From Marilutibacter penaei (GTDB lineage Bacteria > Pseudomonadota > Gammaproteobacteria > Xanthomonadales > Xanthomonadaceae): a DNA stretch of 64,000 nucleotides. The translations under genes were made by a program, and so were the position numbers. The notes beneath the pieces are model-generated. The model searched no databases. It worked only from the letters and a program-made list of their open reading frames with translations, and was not told the origin of the DNA. Where the stretch lies: assembly GCF_014145395.1 (NCBI RefSeq), contig NZ_JACHTE010000010.1, forward strand, positions 61,443 to 125,442, read 5' to 3'. Shown here piece after piece: positions 22,277 to 33,646 of this stretch (the first letter of the stretch is position 1; each line of letters starts with the position of its first letter).

Positions 22277-23343
22277 GCGCTGCCGACGATCCGCGTCCCC
22301 GGGCCTTGCCCCGGGCGCACGGGGAGGCCGTGCTTTCCGCCACGCTGCGGAACCGCGCCGAGGATTTCATTGTCGAAGAGTTGCCGGGTTTCGAGCCCAG
22401 TGGCGAGGGCGAGCACCTGTTGCTGACTCTCGAGAAGCGCGGCATGAACACGGCGTTCGTCGCCCGCCGGCTTGCGGAATGGGCCGGCATCGACGAACGC
22501 GGGATCGGCTATGCCGGCTTGAAGGACCGGCACGCGGTGACGCGCCAACGGTTCAGCGTGCACCTGCCGCGTCGGCAGGCGCCACCGCTGGGTGCGCTCG
22601 AGCATGGCTCGGAGAATGAAGCGCTGCGCGTGCTGGACCATGCCTGGCACGCTCGCAAGCTGCCGCGCGGGGGCCTCGCCGGCAACCGCTTCGTGCTCGT
22701 GCTGCGCGACGTCGTGGGGGCACCGGCGGCGATCGAGGCCCGGCTGGCGACTCTTGCCGGACGGGGCGTCCCGAATTACTTCGGCGAGCAGCGATTCGGC
22801 CGGGGTGGCGACAATCTCCATGCTGCCCTGTCCATGTTCGCCGGTCGACGGGTTGGCCGTGAGCAACGCACCATGCTGTTGTCGTCGGCGCGTTCCGCGC
22901 TGTTCAACCGCGTGCTGGCGGCCCGCGTGGCGGCCGGGTGCTGGGACCGTCCGCTTGATGGGGAGGCCTGGATGCTGGACGGGAGCCGGAGCGTGTTTGG
23001 CCCGGAGCCCTTCACCGAGGTACTTGCGGGCCGGTTGGCGGCGTTCGACATCCATCCCAGCGGGCCGTTGTGGGGCCGGGGGGCGCTGCGCAGCACGGGA
23101 GAGGCCGCGCGGATGGAACTCGAAGCGATGGCGCCCGCCCCGGGCGATGCCTTGCGCGACGGGCTTGAGCGCGCCGGGCTGAAACAGGAACGCCGGGCAT
23201 TGAGGTTGCGTCCCGAGGAGCTGTCGTGGCGCTGGCTGGAGCCCGACTGCCTGGAGCTGGCGTTCTCGTTGCCTGCAGGTACCTACGCGACCACCGTATT
23301 GGCGGAACTGGGCGACGTGGTCGACGTGGCGACCCGTCGCTGA
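22273..23343 (+). CDS. truD: tRNA pseudouridine synthase D
   Basis: A 356-residue TruD. The catalytic Asp is D85 in [44 protein letters not shown] and the [14 protein letters not shown] end are conserved. It converts U13 of tRNA(Glu) to pseudouridine. The start is TTG 22273, which overlaps the stop of the small upstream gene by four bases; no ATG is available in the conserved N-terminus, so initiation probably relies on coupling. Confidence 0.93.
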   Translation: MSAADDPRPRALPRAHGEAVLSATLRNRAEDFIVEELPGFEPSGEGEHLLLTLEKRGMNTAFVARRLAEWAGIDERGIGYAGLKDRHAVTRQRFSVHLPRRQAPPLGALEHGSENEALRVLDHAWHARKLPRGGLAGNRFVLVLRDVVGAPAAIEARLATLAGRGVPNYFGEQRFGRGGDNLHAALSMFAGRRVGREQRTMLLSSARSALFNRVLAARVAAGCWDRPLDGEAWMLDGSRSVFGPEPFTEVLAGRLAAFDIHPSGPLWGRGALRSTGEAARMELEAMAPAPGDALRDGLERAGLKQERRALRLRPEELSWRWLEPDCLELAFSLPAGTYATTVLAELGDVVDVATRR

Positions 23344-23468
23344 GGACCGTTCGTCGGACGCGCGACCCTTGGCACTGTGATGTCCGGCCGGGGAGGTGTA
23401 TCTCCGAAAGGCAGGCTCGATATCGGGTCGGGCCGGGCACGCAGGTGCCCTGAACCGGAGGGATCGTC

Positions 23469-23693
23469 ATGAACGCCAGGTTCCGTGTGTTCGTCCTCAT
23501 GTTGTCCACCCTGGGTCTCGCGGCCTGCGCCAGTGCGCCGGTCGAACGTACCGCGCAGGCGCCGGAGCGCGCGCCCACCATCATGGATACCGACGAGGCT
23601 TACGTGGCCTATGTCGAGCGCATCGCCCGCCGCCGGGGGCTGGAAGTGCACTGGGTGAACCTGCCGCGGGCGCAGGTGAAGCCCGAAGAGTAA
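23469..23693 (+). CDS. Small hypothetical lipoprotein
   Basis: A 74-residue protein with a lipobox (LSTLGLAAC, Cys 20), then a short Pro/Ala-rich linker and a helix followed by GLEVHWVNLPRAQVKPEE. No family is recognised. A GGAGGG site lies just upstream of ATG 23469. It is convergent with the Smr gene. Likely a small envelope lipoprotein; function unknown. Confidence 0.7.
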   Translation: MNARFRVFVLMLSTLGLAACASAPVERTAQAPERAPTIMDTDEAYVAYVERIARRRGLEVHWVNLPRAQVKPEE

Positions 23694-23732
23694 CCCGCGC
23701 AAACCGGGCGAGACCGCGAACTCCGCGGCCGC

Positions 23733-24296
23733 TCAACGCGGCGCGCGCGGTGCCAGCAGCACCAGCACCGCGCCGGTTCCTCCCTGCGCCGCCGGCGCGG
23801 AGTGGAAGCCCAGGACGTCGCTGCGGTGGCGCAGCAGGCGATCGACCATGTTCTTCAAAACGGGCGCTCCCTCGCTCTGCCGGCCCTTGCCGTGGATGAG
23901 CCGCACGCAGCCCAGCCCGTCGCGGTGCGCATCCGCCATGAAGGCGCGCAGCTGGCGTTCCGCGGTGCGCGCATCGAGGCCATGCAGGTCCAGCTCATCC
24001 TGCGGGGCAAGCTCACCGCGCTTCAGTCGCTGGTAGACCGCCCTGGGCAGCAGGTCACGGCGATAGGCCAGCGTGGCCGCGGCGTCGAGGACCGGCAGGT
24101 CGCCGCCGCGCTTGAAGGCCTCCGCGGCATCCAGTTCGTCCAGCTCGGCCATGCGCGCACGGGGTTTCGGCCTGGGGCGTCCGGGCGGCTCACTGCGCGG
24201 CTTGAGGTCGCGGACCGGTCCGACCGCATCCCTGAACAAGGCGAGATCGTCTCCGTCGACGGGCGGCTTGGGTTCGGGCGGGCGGGAGCGCTTCAT
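23733..24296 (-). CDS. Smr domain protein
   Basis: A 187-residue protein with a C-terminal Smr domain: the motifs [19 protein letters not shown] and [19 protein letters not shown] carry the LDxH and HGKG signatures. The N-terminal half is charged ([21 protein letters not shown]), as in the SmrA/YfcN group. Such domains act as nucleases on DNA or RNA; SmrB cleaves mRNA at collided ribosomes, but this protein is not clearly SmrB. Convergent with the small lipoprotein and divergent from surE. Confidence 0.85.
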   Translation of the reverse strand: MKRSRPPEPKPPVDGDDLALFRDAVGPVRDLKPRSEPPGRPRPKPRARMAELDELDAAEAFKRGGDLPVLDAAATLAYRRDLLPRAVYQRLKRGELAPQDELDLHGLDARTAERQLRAFMADAHRDGLGCVRLIHGKGRQSEGAPVLKNMVDRLLRHRSDVLGFHSAPAAQGGTGAVLVLLAPRAPR

Positions 24297-24358
24297 GCCA
24301 CGAGCGTACCGCCTTGCGACGACGCTTCAAGCAGCGGCGGCCGGCCGCGTCCATCGGC

Positions 24359-24364
24359 TATCAT
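24359..24364 (+). promoter_or_regulatory. Possible -10 element upstream of surE
   Basis: TATCAT in the gap between the divergent Smr gene and surE, 91 bases before the surE ATG. An identical hexamer in a similar context precedes rlmE. No good -35 box is seen. Confidence 0.3.
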
Positions 24365-24454
24365 GGTCGCTTGTGGGAGGCGCGCCCGATGCGCTGCCTT
24401 TCCACCCCCGGTCACCATGTCCGTGCCGCCTGACCGGCGGTTGCAAGGGAGTCC

Positions 24455-25249
24455 ATGCGAGTTCTGGTTTCAAACGACGACGGCGTCGACGCGCCCGGCA
24501 TCCAGGTCCTGGCGCGGGGGTTGCGCGCCGCCGGCCACGAGGTCTTCATGGTCGCGCCCGATCGCGACCGCTCCGGCGCCAGCAACTCGCTGACCCTCGA
24601 CGCCCCGATCCGGGTGGTGCAGCTGGACGACCACACGTGGCGCGTCCACGGCACCCCGACCGACTGCGTGCACGTCGCGATCACGGGAATGCTCGAGACG
24701 GAGCCGGACATCGTCGTGTCCGGCATCAACAACGTCGCCAACCTCGGGGACGACGTCATCTACTCCGGCACCGTCGCCGCGGCAATGGAGGGGCGCTTCC
24801 TCGGTCTCCCCGCCGTGGCGATGTCGCTGAACAGCGCCGATCATGCGCCACGCCACTTCGAGACGGCGGCGCGGGCGGCGGCGGAGATCATCGCGCGCCT
24901 GGGTTCGGATCCGCTCCCGGCCGATACCATCCTCAACGTCAATGTCCCGGACCTGCCCTGGGAGGCCGTCCGCGGCTTCGAGGTGACCCGCCTGGGCAAC
25001 CGGCACCGGGCCGAAGCCTGTGTCCCGCAAACCGACCCGCGGGGCCGTCGCTGGTGGTGGATCGGCGCGGCGGGTCCGGAGCAGGACGCGGGCCCGGGCA
25101 CCGACTTCCACGCGCTCCGGACCGGCCACATCGCGATCACGCCGATCCTCGTCGACCTGACCCGCTACCAGGCCCTGGACCAGGTCGCGCAATGGGTGGA
25201 CGGCCTGGGCACCACCCTCGCGACGGGTGGAACGGGGGCGGAAGCGTGA
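24455..25249 (+). CDS. surE: 5'/3'-nucleotidase SurE
   Basis: A 264-residue SurE survival protein. The metal site is [15 protein letters not shown] (adjacent Asp residues at 8-9), with [11 protein letters not shown] and [13 protein letters not shown] and [15 protein letters not shown] following. It removes phosphate from nucleoside 5'- and 3'-monophosphates in the cytoplasm. The stop overlaps the pcm GTG start (GTGA). The order surE-pcm-yqaA-nlpD is kept, as in other Xanthomonadaceae. Confidence 0.95.
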   Translation: MRVLVSNDDGVDAPGIQVLARGLRAAGHEVFMVAPDRDRSGASNSLTLDAPIRVVQLDDHTWRVHGTPTDCVHVAITGMLETEPDIVVSGINNVANLGDDVIYSGTVAAAMEGRFLGLPAVAMSLNSADHAPRHFETAARAAAEIIARLGSDPLPADTILNVNVPDLPWEAVRGFEVTRLGNRHRAEACVPQTDPRGRRWWWIGAAGPEQDAGPGTDFHALRTGHIAITPILVDLTRYQALDQVAQWVDGLGTTLATGGTGAEA

Positions 25250-25923
25250 GCGTGCGGATGCGCCTCCAGCCCGAAGCGATCGGCTCGGGCATGACCTCCC
25301 AGCGCGTGCGCGACCGGCTCGTGCAGCGGCTGCGGGACGAAGGCATCCGCGACGAGCGCGTGCTCAACGCAATCCGCACCGTTCCCCGGCACCTGTTCGT
25401 GGACGAGGCACTGGCCACGCGTGCCTACGAAGATACGGCGCTGCCGATCGGCCACGGCCAGACCATTTCCCAGCCCTGGGTGGTGGCACGCATGACCGAG
25501 GCGCTCATGTCCGTGGCGCCCGGGCGCGTGCTGGAGATCGGCACGGGTTCCGGCTACCAGGCGGCGATCCTCGCCGCCCTGGGACTCGAGGTGCATACCG
25601 TGGAGCGCATCGGCGAGCTCCTGCGCGTGGCCCGCAAGCGCTTCAGGTCGCTGGGGCTGAACGTGCGCAGCAAGCACGACGACGGCAGGATCGGCTGGCC
25701 GGAGAACGGCCCCTTCGATGCGATCCTCGTCACCGCCGCGGCGCCGGCCCTGGTCGATGCACTGGGCCACCAGCTGGCGACCGGTGGCGTGCTCGTGGCT
25801 CCGGTGGGGGGCGCCACGTCGCAATCCCTGGTGATGTTGCAGAAGCAGCCCGACGGACGCTTGCAGTCGCATGACCTGGGTCCGGTGGTGTTCGTGCCGC
25901 TGCTGTCGGGGATGGTCGATTGA
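25246..25923 (+). CDS. pcm: Protein-L-isoaspartate O-methyltransferase
   Basis: A 225-residue PIMT. The SAM-binding motif I is [36 protein letters not shown] and [21 protein letters not shown] are the substrate-site signatures. It methylates isoaspartyl residues and so starts repair of aged proteins. The start is GTG 25246, overlapping the surE stop by four bases; ATG 25258 is an alternative. Confidence 0.94.
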   Translation: MSVRMRLQPEAIGSGMTSQRVRDRLVQRLRDEGIRDERVLNAIRTVPRHLFVDEALATRAYEDTALPIGHGQTISQPWVVARMTEALMSVAPGRVLEIGTGSGYQAAILAALGLEVHTVERIGELLRVARKRFRSLGLNVRSKHDDGRIGWPENGPFDAILVTAAAPALVDALGHQLATGGVLVAPVGGATSQSLVMLQKQPDGRLQSHDLGPVVFVPLLSGMVD

Positions 25924-25935
25924 GCTCCTTCTCCT

Positions 25936-25953
25936 GGCGGGCGAACGCCCGCC
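25936..25953 (+). other. Stem-loop between pcm and yqaA
   Basis: GGCGGGCG-AA-CGCCCGCC, a perfect 8-bp inverted repeat 12 bases after the pcm stop. No T run follows, so it is more likely a processing or stability hairpin than a strong terminator. Confidence 0.45.
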
Positions 25954-25984
25954 CGTATCCCGGCGACGCACGGAGCGCCACGCG

Positions 25985-26569
25985 ATGAAGCTGTTCGGCC
26001 CCATCTACGACCGCTGCCTGGTGTGGGCGGGCCATCGCCATGCCCCGCGCTACCTCGCTGCGCTGAGCCTCTCGGAATCGATCTTCTTCCCGATCCCGCC
26101 CGACGTGATGCTGGCACCGATGACCCTGTCGACGCCGCATCGCTGGCTGCGCCTGGCCGCCATCTGCACGATTGCCTCGGTGATCGGTGGCCTGCTCGGC
26201 TATGTACTGGGACACTACGCACTCGATGCGATCTGGCCCTGGATGCTCAAGCTGGGCTGGGACGCGCCGTTCGCGCGCGTGCAGGCGCTGTTCGAACAGT
26301 ACGGGTTCTGGATCGTGTTCGTGGCGGCGTTCACGCCGATTCCCTACAAGGTGTTCACGATCGCTTCGGGTGCGACCGGCATCGGCCTGATACCGTTCGT
26401 GCTGGGTTCGACGATCGGGCGCGGCATCCGCTTCTTTCTCGTCGCCGGCCTGGTGGCCTGGGGTGGTCCGCGGCTCGAACAGACGCTGCGGCGCTATATC
26501 GAGATCCTGGGCTGGGCCGTGGCGGTCCTGGTACTGGTCGCGGTCGCCTGGATGGAACTGCGCGCCTGA
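25985..26569 (+). CDS. YqaA family DedA-type membrane protein
   Basis: A 194-residue inner-membrane protein. It has the SNARE-associated/DedA core (ALSLSESIFFPIPPDVMLAP, then AAFTPIPYKVFTIASGATGI) with four or five hydrophobic segments. YqaA-type members regularly lie between pcm and nlpD in xanthomonads. DedA relatives are implicated in lipid scrambling and membrane potential; the role of this branch is not known. ATG 25985 gives the usual length. Confidence 0.88.
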   Translation: MKLFGPIYDRCLVWAGHRHAPRYLAALSLSESIFFPIPPDVMLAPMTLSTPHRWLRLAAICTIASVIGGLLGYVLGHYALDAIWPWMLKLGWDAPFARVQALFEQYGFWIVFVAAFTPIPYKVFTIASGATGIGLIPFVLGSTIGRGIRFFLVAGLVAWGGPRLEQTLRRYIEILGWAVAVLVLVAVAWMELRA

Positions 26570-26641
26570 CGTCGTGTCGAACAGGGGATGGGGTCGCCCC
26601 GTTGCCGCCCCCGATTCAATCCGGAGACCGGGACAACGCGT

Positions 26642-27403
26642 ATGAGCCAGCTTTACCGCACCCTTGCAATCGGCCTGATGGCCCTGGTCGTCGCGGCGTG
26701 CTCCAGTTCCGTGGTGCGCGAAGGTGGCAGCGCCGGTGGACCGGTGACGACATCGCAGGCCAAGCCCGGCGCGACCGTCGTCGTACGGCGAGGGGACAAT
26801 CTCTATCGCATCGCGACCGACAACGGCATCACCCTGAAGGACCTGGCCGCCTGGAACGGCATCAGTGCCCCCTATACGATCCATCCCGGCCAGCGGCTGC
26901 GCCTGTACCCAGGTGGCGGCTCGACCGCATCCACGACCGCCTCCACGCGTCCGCCCGGCTCACGCCCGGCCACCGCCACCGCCGGTGCTGCATCGCGTCC
27001 CGCGACCCCGCCGCCGGCACCGGTCGACAGCGGCCTGTCGTGGCGCTGGCCGGCGGAAGGCGAGTTGATCGGCCGGTTCGCCAGCGGTGATCCGACCCGC
27101 CAGGGCATCGACATCGCGGGCAGTGGTGGCGCCGCGGTGCGGGCCGCCGGGGACGGCGTCGTGGTGTATTCGGGTTCGGGCCTGGTCGGCTACGGTGAAC
27201 TCATCATCATCAAGCACAACGACCAGTGGCTCTCCGCGTACGGCCACAACCGGAGTCGCCTGGTCAACGAAGGCGCCGTGGTGAAGGCGGGCCAGCAGAT
27301 CGCGGAGATGGGCCGCAGCGGCGCGTCCCGCGACATGCTCCATTTCGAGATTCGCTACAACGGCAAACCGGTCGACCCGATGTCCTACCTTCCGCGCCGC
27401 TGA
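26642..27403 (+). CDS. nlpD: Murein hydrolase activator NlpD (LysM and degenerate LytM)
   Basis: A 253-residue outer-membrane lipoprotein: lipobox LMALVVAAC, a LysM domain (VVRRGDNLYRIATDNGITL to HPGQRLRLYPGG), a Ser/Thr/Pro-rich linker, then a LytM/M23 domain. In the LytM domain the expected first zinc-ligand His is missing (RQGIDIAGSGG), as in Escherichia coli NlpD, so it is probably not an enzyme but an activator of AmiC amidase at division. rpoS, which follows nlpD in enterobacteria, is absent here. It is convergent with the Mth938-like gene. Confidence 0.92.
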   Translation: MSQLYRTLAIGLMALVVAACSSSVVREGGSAGGPVTTSQAKPGATVVVRRGDNLYRIATDNGITLKDLAAWNGISAPYTIHPGQRLRLYPGGGSTASTTASTRPPGSRPATATAGAASRPATPPPAPVDSGLSWRWPAEGELIGRFASGDPTRQGIDIAGSGGAAVRAAGDGVVVYSGSGLVGYGELIIIKHNDQWLSAYGHNRSRLVNEGAVVKAGQQIAEMGRSGASRDMLHFEIRYNGKPVDPMSYLPRR

Positions 27404-27426
27404 ACGCCGCGCACCGCCGGGCGGGG

Positions 27427-27801
27427 TCATCCAGGCAGGATGAAGCCCGCCACCACCCGGCGCCCCTCGCCGGCCAGCACGCTGAACGTGCGCGCGGCGG
27501 CGTCGTTGCGCATCGCTTCGAGGCCGATCCCGCGGGTCATGCAGGTCGCCATGGTCTCGGCAGGGGGAAACACCTGGGTCGCGCCGGTGCCGAGGATGAC
27601 CACTTCCGGGTCCAGCGCCAGCAGGGGGGCCAGGTCGTGCGCGCGCAGCGCCGCGGCCACGGTCACGGGCCAGTCCTCGACCAGACGGTCGGGCGCGATG
27701 ATGAAACTCGCCCCCAGGATCCGGTCGTTGACCCGCGCCTGGGCGCCGTCGGCGCCCCGGAGGGTGAACTCGTGATCGGGCAGTTCCAGGTTGAGCGGCA
27801 T
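27427..27801 (-). CDS. Mth938-like domain protein (DUF498)
   Basis: A 124-residue protein with the Mth938/NDUFAF3-like fold: [38 protein letters not shown] and [19 protein letters not shown] are family signatures. Bacterial members are of unknown function; the eukaryotic NDUFAF3 assists complex I assembly. It is 13 bases downstream of yhbY and probably on the same transcript. Confidence 0.88.
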   Translation of the reverse strand: MPLNLELPDHEFTLRGADGAQARVNDRILGASFIIAPDRLVEDWPVTVAAALRAHDLAPLLALDPEVVILGTGATQVFPPAETMATCMTRGIGLEAMRNDAAARTFSVLAGEGRRVVAGFILPG

Positions 27802-27814
27802 TGCAGGCGGCGCT

Positions 27815-28120
27815 TCAGGGACGGGGCAACACGATCTGGCGCTTCTCGCTGCTCTGCCGGTACAGCACCGCGGTATGGCCGATCTTCTGCACCAGCGCCG
27901 CGCCGGTGCGCTCCGCCAGCGTGTCGATCATCTCCGCACGCTGCTCGCGGTCCTCGGCGGCGACCTTCACCTTGATCAGTTCGTGGTGTTCGAGTGCGTT
28001 CGCGACCTCGGCCACGACCGCATCGGTGATGCCCTTTCCACCGACCTGCAACATCGCCTTCAGGTCGTGGGCCTGGCCGCGCAGGAAACGGGTCTGGGCG
28101 GCGGTCAACGGGGTCGGCAT
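27815..28120 (-). CDS. yhbY: YhbY family CRM-domain RNA-binding protein
   Basis: A 101-residue CRM-domain protein. The motif [20 protein letters not shown] contains the GxxG-type RNA-binding loop, and [20 protein letters not shown] follows. YhbY binds pre-50S particles. ATG 28120 is preferred over GTG 28129. It is divergent from rlmE, an arrangement conserved in Gammaproteobacteria, so rRNA assembly (YhbY) and rRNA methylation (RlmE) share an intergenic region. Confidence 0.93.
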   Translation of the reverse strand: MPTPLTAAQTRFLRGQAHDLKAMLQVGGKGITDAVVAEVANALEHHELIKVKVAAEDREQRAEMIDTLAERTGAALVQKIGHTAVLYRQSSEKRQIVLPRP

Positions 28121-28157
28121 GGGGGTCACGTGAAGGGGCGTCCAAGGGCGATCAGGG

Positions 28158-28163
28158 TATCAT
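28158..28163 (+). promoter_or_regulatory. Possible -10 element of rlmE-ftsH
   Basis: TATCAT 45 bases before the rlmE ATG, in the gap to the divergent yhbY. The -35 region is GC-rich and poorly matched. Confidence 0.3.
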
Positions 28164-28207
28164 GTCGCCCGATATCCAGACCGAAAGGACAGGGCTCCCC
28201 CGCGCCC

Positions 28208-28855
28208 ATGGCCACCCGCAGCAAGAGCAGCCAGCGCTGGCTCAAGGAACACTTCTCCGACCCCTTCGTGAAGAAGGCGCAGGCCGAGGGCATGCGCTCG
28301 CGCGCCGCCTACAAGCTGGAGGAGCTGGTCGCCCGCGACCGGTTGCTCAAGCCGGGCATGACCGTGGTCGACCTGGGCGCGGCCCCCGGCGGCTGGTCGC
28401 AGTGGGTCCGGCAGGAGATGGACCGCATGGACGCCAGCCGGCCTGGCCGGGTGATCGCGCTCGACATCCTGGACATGCCGCCGCTGGCCGGCGTGGAGTT
28501 CCTGCAGGGCGATTTCAGGGAAGACGAAGTGCTGGCTGGCCTGGAAGCCTCGCTCAATGGCCAGCCGGTGGACCTTGTGCTGTCCGATATGGCCCCCAAT
28601 AAGAGCGGTGTGGACGCGGTCGACATGCCGCGTGCGATGTATCTGTCCGAGCTGGCGATGGATTTCGCTGACCGCCACCTGAAGGTGGGCGGCGACTTCC
28701 TGATCAAGCTCTTCCACGGCGTCGGCTTCGACGAGTACGTTCGTGAGCTGCGTCGTCGTTACGACAAGGTGGTCATCCGCAAGCCGGAGGCCTCCCGCAA
28801 GCGTTCGCCGGAAGTCTATGCATTGGCACGGGGCAGGCGGGCAGCGATGAAGTAA
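28208..28855 (+). CDS. rlmE: 23S rRNA (uridine-2'-O) methyltransferase RlmE
   Basis: A 215-residue RlmE (FtsJ/RrmJ). The SAM motif is [17 protein letters not shown] and the catalytic K-D-K-E tetrad is recognisable in [24 protein letters not shown] and [11 protein letters not shown]. It methylates U2552 of 23S rRNA late in 50S assembly. It precedes ftsH by 76 bases, the standard order (rlmE-ftsH-folP). Confidence 0.95.
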   Translation: MATRSKSSQRWLKEHFSDPFVKKAQAEGMRSRAAYKLEELVARDRLLKPGMTVVDLGAAPGGWSQWVRQEMDRMDASRPGRVIALDILDMPPLAGVEFLQGDFREDEVLAGLEASLNGQPVDLVLSDMAPNKSGVDAVDMPRAMYLSELAMDFADRHLKVGGDFLIKLFHGVGFDEYVRELRRRYDKVVIRKPEASRKRSPEVYALARGRRAAMK

Positions 28856-28931
28856 GGTGGGGGCGCCGGCTGGACAGGCGGCCCATGATTTCCAGACCGG
28901 CCCGCTGAACGGGGCGGATACAGGTGGATGA

Positions 28932-30836
<1,905 letters not shown>

Positions 30837-30850
30837 TCCAGCCGGCACGG

Positions 30851-30890
30851 AAAACGAAGGGCCGGGAGGCTGAGCTCCCGGCCTTTTTCG
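30851..30890 (+). terminator. Terminator after ftsH
   Basis: GGCCGGGAG (30860-30868) and CTCCCGGCC (30875-30883) form a 9-bp stem, followed by TTTTTCG and preceded by AAAACGAAGG. It separates ftsH from folP and could work in both directions. Confidence 0.88.
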
Positions 30891-30964
30891 TTTGCGCTTC
30901 GAAACACGCCGGCGTGGAGCGCGGGCTGGCATGATGCGGGCATCCTCTTGAACCGGATGGCTCC

Positions 30965-31864
30965 ATGTTCGACCTGTCGCCACGTCTCGACTGCAAGGGC
31001 CGCGTCCTTGAACTCGATCGTCCCCGCGTCATGGGCATCGTCAACGTCACGCCCGATTCGTTCTCCGATGGTGGCGAACATGCGACGACCGACGCGGCGG
31101 TGGCACACGCGCTGCGGCTGGTGGAGGAGGGCGCTGACCTGCTCGACATCGGCGGGGAGTCGACGCGGCCCGGTGCCGCGGACGTATCGCTCGACGAGGA
31201 ACTGGCGCGCGTTGTCCCGGTGATCGAAGCGCTGGCGGCGCAGGTCGACGTGCCCTTGTCGATCGACACCTCCAAGCCCGAAGTGATGGAAGCGGCGGTG
31301 GCTGCCGGCGCCGGGATGATCAATGACGTGTACGCGCTGCGCCGCGAGGGTGCGCTCGAGACCGCGGCGGCGGTCGGCGTCCCGGTGGTGTTGATGCACA
31401 TGCAGGGCGACCCACGGTCGATGCAGTCCGCGCCCGACTACGACGACGTCGTGGCCCAGGTCCACCGGTTCCTCGCCGAGCGGATCTTCGCGGCCGAGAT
31501 GGCTGGCATCGACAAAAAGCGCATCGTCGTCGACCCGGGCTTCGGCTTCGGCAAGACGCTCGAGCACAACCTTGCCCTGCTGGCAGGACTGGAGCGCTTC
31601 GGCGAGCTGGGGGTTCCGGTCCTGGCCGGCCTGTCCCGCAAGCGCGCGATCGGCGACCTGACCGGTCGCGAGGTGGCACGCGACCGCGTGTACGGCTCAG
31701 TGGCGGCGCACCTGGTTGCCGCGCAACGCGGTGCGCGCATCGTGCGCGTGCACGACGTCGCCGCGACGGTCGATGCGCTGAAGGTATGGGCGGCGGTCGA
31801 TGCCGTTCCCACACCCCGCGCGTCGGGTCGGGCGGCGATGCCCGCGTGGCCCGACGAGGATTGA
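30965..31864 (+). CDS. folP: Dihydropteroate synthase
   Basis: A 299-residue DHPS. The pterin-binding motifs VMGIVNVTPDSFSDGG and LLDIGGESTRPGA, and the DPGFGFGKTLEHN loop, are all intact. It joins dihydropterin pyrophosphate and p-aminobenzoate in folate synthesis and is the sulfonamide target. An Arg/Ala/Pro-rich tail after about residue 270 is not in the usual fold. glmM, the usual downstream partner in gammaproteobacteria, is not here; a 255-bp gap follows. Confidence 0.95.
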   Translation: MFDLSPRLDCKGRVLELDRPRVMGIVNVTPDSFSDGGEHATTDAAVAHALRLVEEGADLLDIGGESTRPGAADVSLDEELARVVPVIEALAAQVDVPLSIDTSKPEVMEAAVAAGAGMINDVYALRREGALETAAAVGVPVVLMHMQGDPRSMQSAPDYDDVVAQVHRFLAERIFAAEMAGIDKKRIVVDPGFGFGKTLEHNLALLAGLERFGELGVPVLAGLSRKRAIGDLTGREVARDRVYGSVAAHLVAAQRGARIVRVHDVAATVDALKVWAAVDAVPTPRASGRAAMPAWPDED

Positions 31865-31972
31865 CATCCCACGTTCGATCCTGTCTCCGGATGCGGCAGT
31901 CAGGTGCATGAACGGGTGGTCAAAAATTCGCCATACAGGCCGTGGGCCGCGTGGCTGCGGCGTATCGCGGTG

Positions 31973-32019
31973 TTGTCCACAGGTTCGTACGTGCGCTTGT
32001 CCACAGGGTCTGTGAACAA
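31973..32019. other. Cluster of three DnaA-box-like 9-mers
   Basis: In the 255-bp gap between folP and putP, TTGTCCACA occurs at 31973-31981 and again at 31997-32005, and its inverted near-match TGTGAACAA (TTGTTCACA on the minus strand) at 32011-32019. TTGTCCACA is the form of the DnaA box preferred in high-GC bacteria such as Streptomyces and Mycobacterium. Three in 47 bp, two direct and one inverted, suggests a DnaA-binding region or another operator. The rest of the gap shows no gene; nothing else stands out. Confidence 0.5.
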
Positions 32020-32119
32020 CCCGGGCTGAACGAAATCCGCATCTGCGTTAGGCTGGCCCATTCGCGCGTCGCCCGGGGCGGCGCCCATTCGCTTCAAGTC
32101 ACGGGGGAACCTGTTGCCT

Positions 32120-33631
32120 ATGACAGCCAGCACGCCGCTTCTGGTTACGTTCTCGATCTACCTCGCCGCCGTCGTCCTGATCGGCCTCGTCGCGTGGAAG
32201 TCGACCAAGAATTTCGACGATTACATCCTGGGCGGCCGTTCGCTCGGTCCCTTCGTGGTCGCACTCGCGGCCGGCGCCTCCGACATGAGCGGCTGGCTGC
32301 TGATGGGCCTGCCCGGCGCGATGTACCTGGGCGGGGTCTCGGAAGGCTGGATCGCGTTTGGCCTGGTGCTGGGGGCCTGGATCAACTGGAAGTACATCGC
32401 CGGACCCTTGCGCGTCTACACCGAGCGGACCGGCAACGCACTGACGATCCCCGACTATTTCACCCATCGCTTCCAGGACCGTGACCGCATCCTGCGCGTC
32501 CTGTCGGCGCTGGTGATCCTGGTGTTCTTCGCGGTCTACTGCGCCTCGGGCGTGGTCGCCGGTGCGCGCCTGTTCGAGTCCGTCTTCGGGCTGCCCTACA
32601 ACCAGGCCCTGTGGTGGGGGGCGGGTGCCACCATCCTGTACACGTTGATCGGCGGATTCCTGGCGGTCAGCTGGACCGACACCCTGCAGGCGACGTTGAT
32701 GTTCTTCGCCTTGCTGCTGACGCCGGTGATCGTGATCATGACCAGCGGGGGCTACGAGGCCAGCATGGCCCTGATCCGGCAGGCCGACCCGGGCAACCTT
32801 GACTGGTTCCGCGGCGGCGAGCTGGGCTTCATCGGCATCGTCTCGCTGCTGGCCTGGGGCCTGGGCTACTTCGGCCAGCCGCACATCCTGGCGCGCTTCA
32901 TGGCGGCCGACAGCGTCCGCACCATCCCCGCCGCCCGCCGCATCGGCATGGCGTGGATGATCCTGTGCCTGGCCGGCTCGCTGGCGGTGGGCTTCTTCGC
33001 AATCGCCTACTTCGCCGCCAACCCCGGGCAGGCCGCGGGGGTGAACGAGAACTCCGAGCGGGTCTTCATCGAACTGGCCAACCTGCTGTTCAACCCGTGG
33101 GTGGCCGGAGTGCTGCTTTCCGCGATCCTCGCCGCAGTGATGAGCACGCTGTCGTGCCAGTTGCTGGTGTGCTCCAGCGTGATGACCGAGGACTTCTACC
33201 GCGGGTTCATCCGCAAGGCCGCGAGCCAGCGCGAGCTGGTCTGGGTGGGGCGCATTTCGGTAGGACTGATCGCCCTGCTCGCGTTGTGGCTGGCCCGCGA
33301 TCCGGACAGCCGCGTGCTGGGCCTGGTCAGTTACGCCTGGGCCGGGTTCGGTGCTGCATTCGGGCCGGTGGTGCTGTTTTCCCTGTTCTGGGAACGCATG
33401 ACCCGCAACGGTGCGCTTGCCGGCATCGTGCTGGGCGCGGGCACGGTCATCGCGTGGAAGCAGATTGCCGTACAGCAGTACGGCTCCGGGCTTTACGAGA
33501 TGGTGCCGGGCTTCATCGTGGCGACCCTGGGCATCGTGATCGTCAGCCTGCTCGATCGCACGGGCCCTTCGGACGAGATGAAGGCCACCCACCAGCAGGT
33601 CCGTGCCTCGCTGCACGAAACCGGGTACTGA
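32120..33631 (+). CDS. putP: Sodium/proline symporter
   Basis: A 503-residue SSS-family transporter with about 13 transmembrane segments. STKNFDDYILGGRSLGPFVV and ALAAGASDMSGWLLMGLPGA contain the sodium and proline site residues, and GYFGQPHILARFMAADS and the SCQLLVCSSVMTEDFYRGF segment are PutP signatures. It imports proline with sodium, for use as a nutrient or osmolyte. The start is ATG 32120; a TTG at 32114 is less likely. No putA lies nearby. Confidence 0.93.
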   Translation: MTASTPLLVTFSIYLAAVVLIGLVAWKSTKNFDDYILGGRSLGPFVVALAAGASDMSGWLLMGLPGAMYLGGVSEGWIAFGLVLGAWINWKYIAGPLRVYTERTGNALTIPDYFTHRFQDRDRILRVLSALVILVFFAVYCASGVVAGARLFESVFGLPYNQALWWGAGATILYTLIGGFLAVSWTDTLQATLMFFALLLTPVIVIMTSGGYEASMALIRQADPGNLDWFRGGELGFIGIVSLLAWGLGYFGQPHILARFMAADSVRTIPAARRIGMAWMILCLAGSLAVGFFAIAYFAANPGQAAGVNENSERVFIELANLLFNPWVAGVLLSAILAAVMSTLSCQLLVCSSVMTEDFYRGFIRKAASQRELVWVGRISVGLIALLALWLARDPDSRVLGLVSYAWAGFGAAFGPVVLFSLFWERMTRNGALAGIVLGAGTVIAWKQIAVQQYGSGLYEMVPGFIVATLGIVIVSLLDRTGPSDEMKATHQQVRASLHETGY

Positions 33632-33646
33632 CGGCTGGCATCCGCC

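Noticed and set aside
23370..23390. A possible sigma-54 promoter (TTGGCAC) before the small lipoprotein gene
   Set aside because: The -12 TTGC half is absent at the required distance.
26642..27403. Missing zinc-ligand His in the LytM domain as a sign of gene decay
   Set aside because: The same degeneration is normal for NlpD activators, and the rest of the domain is well conserved.
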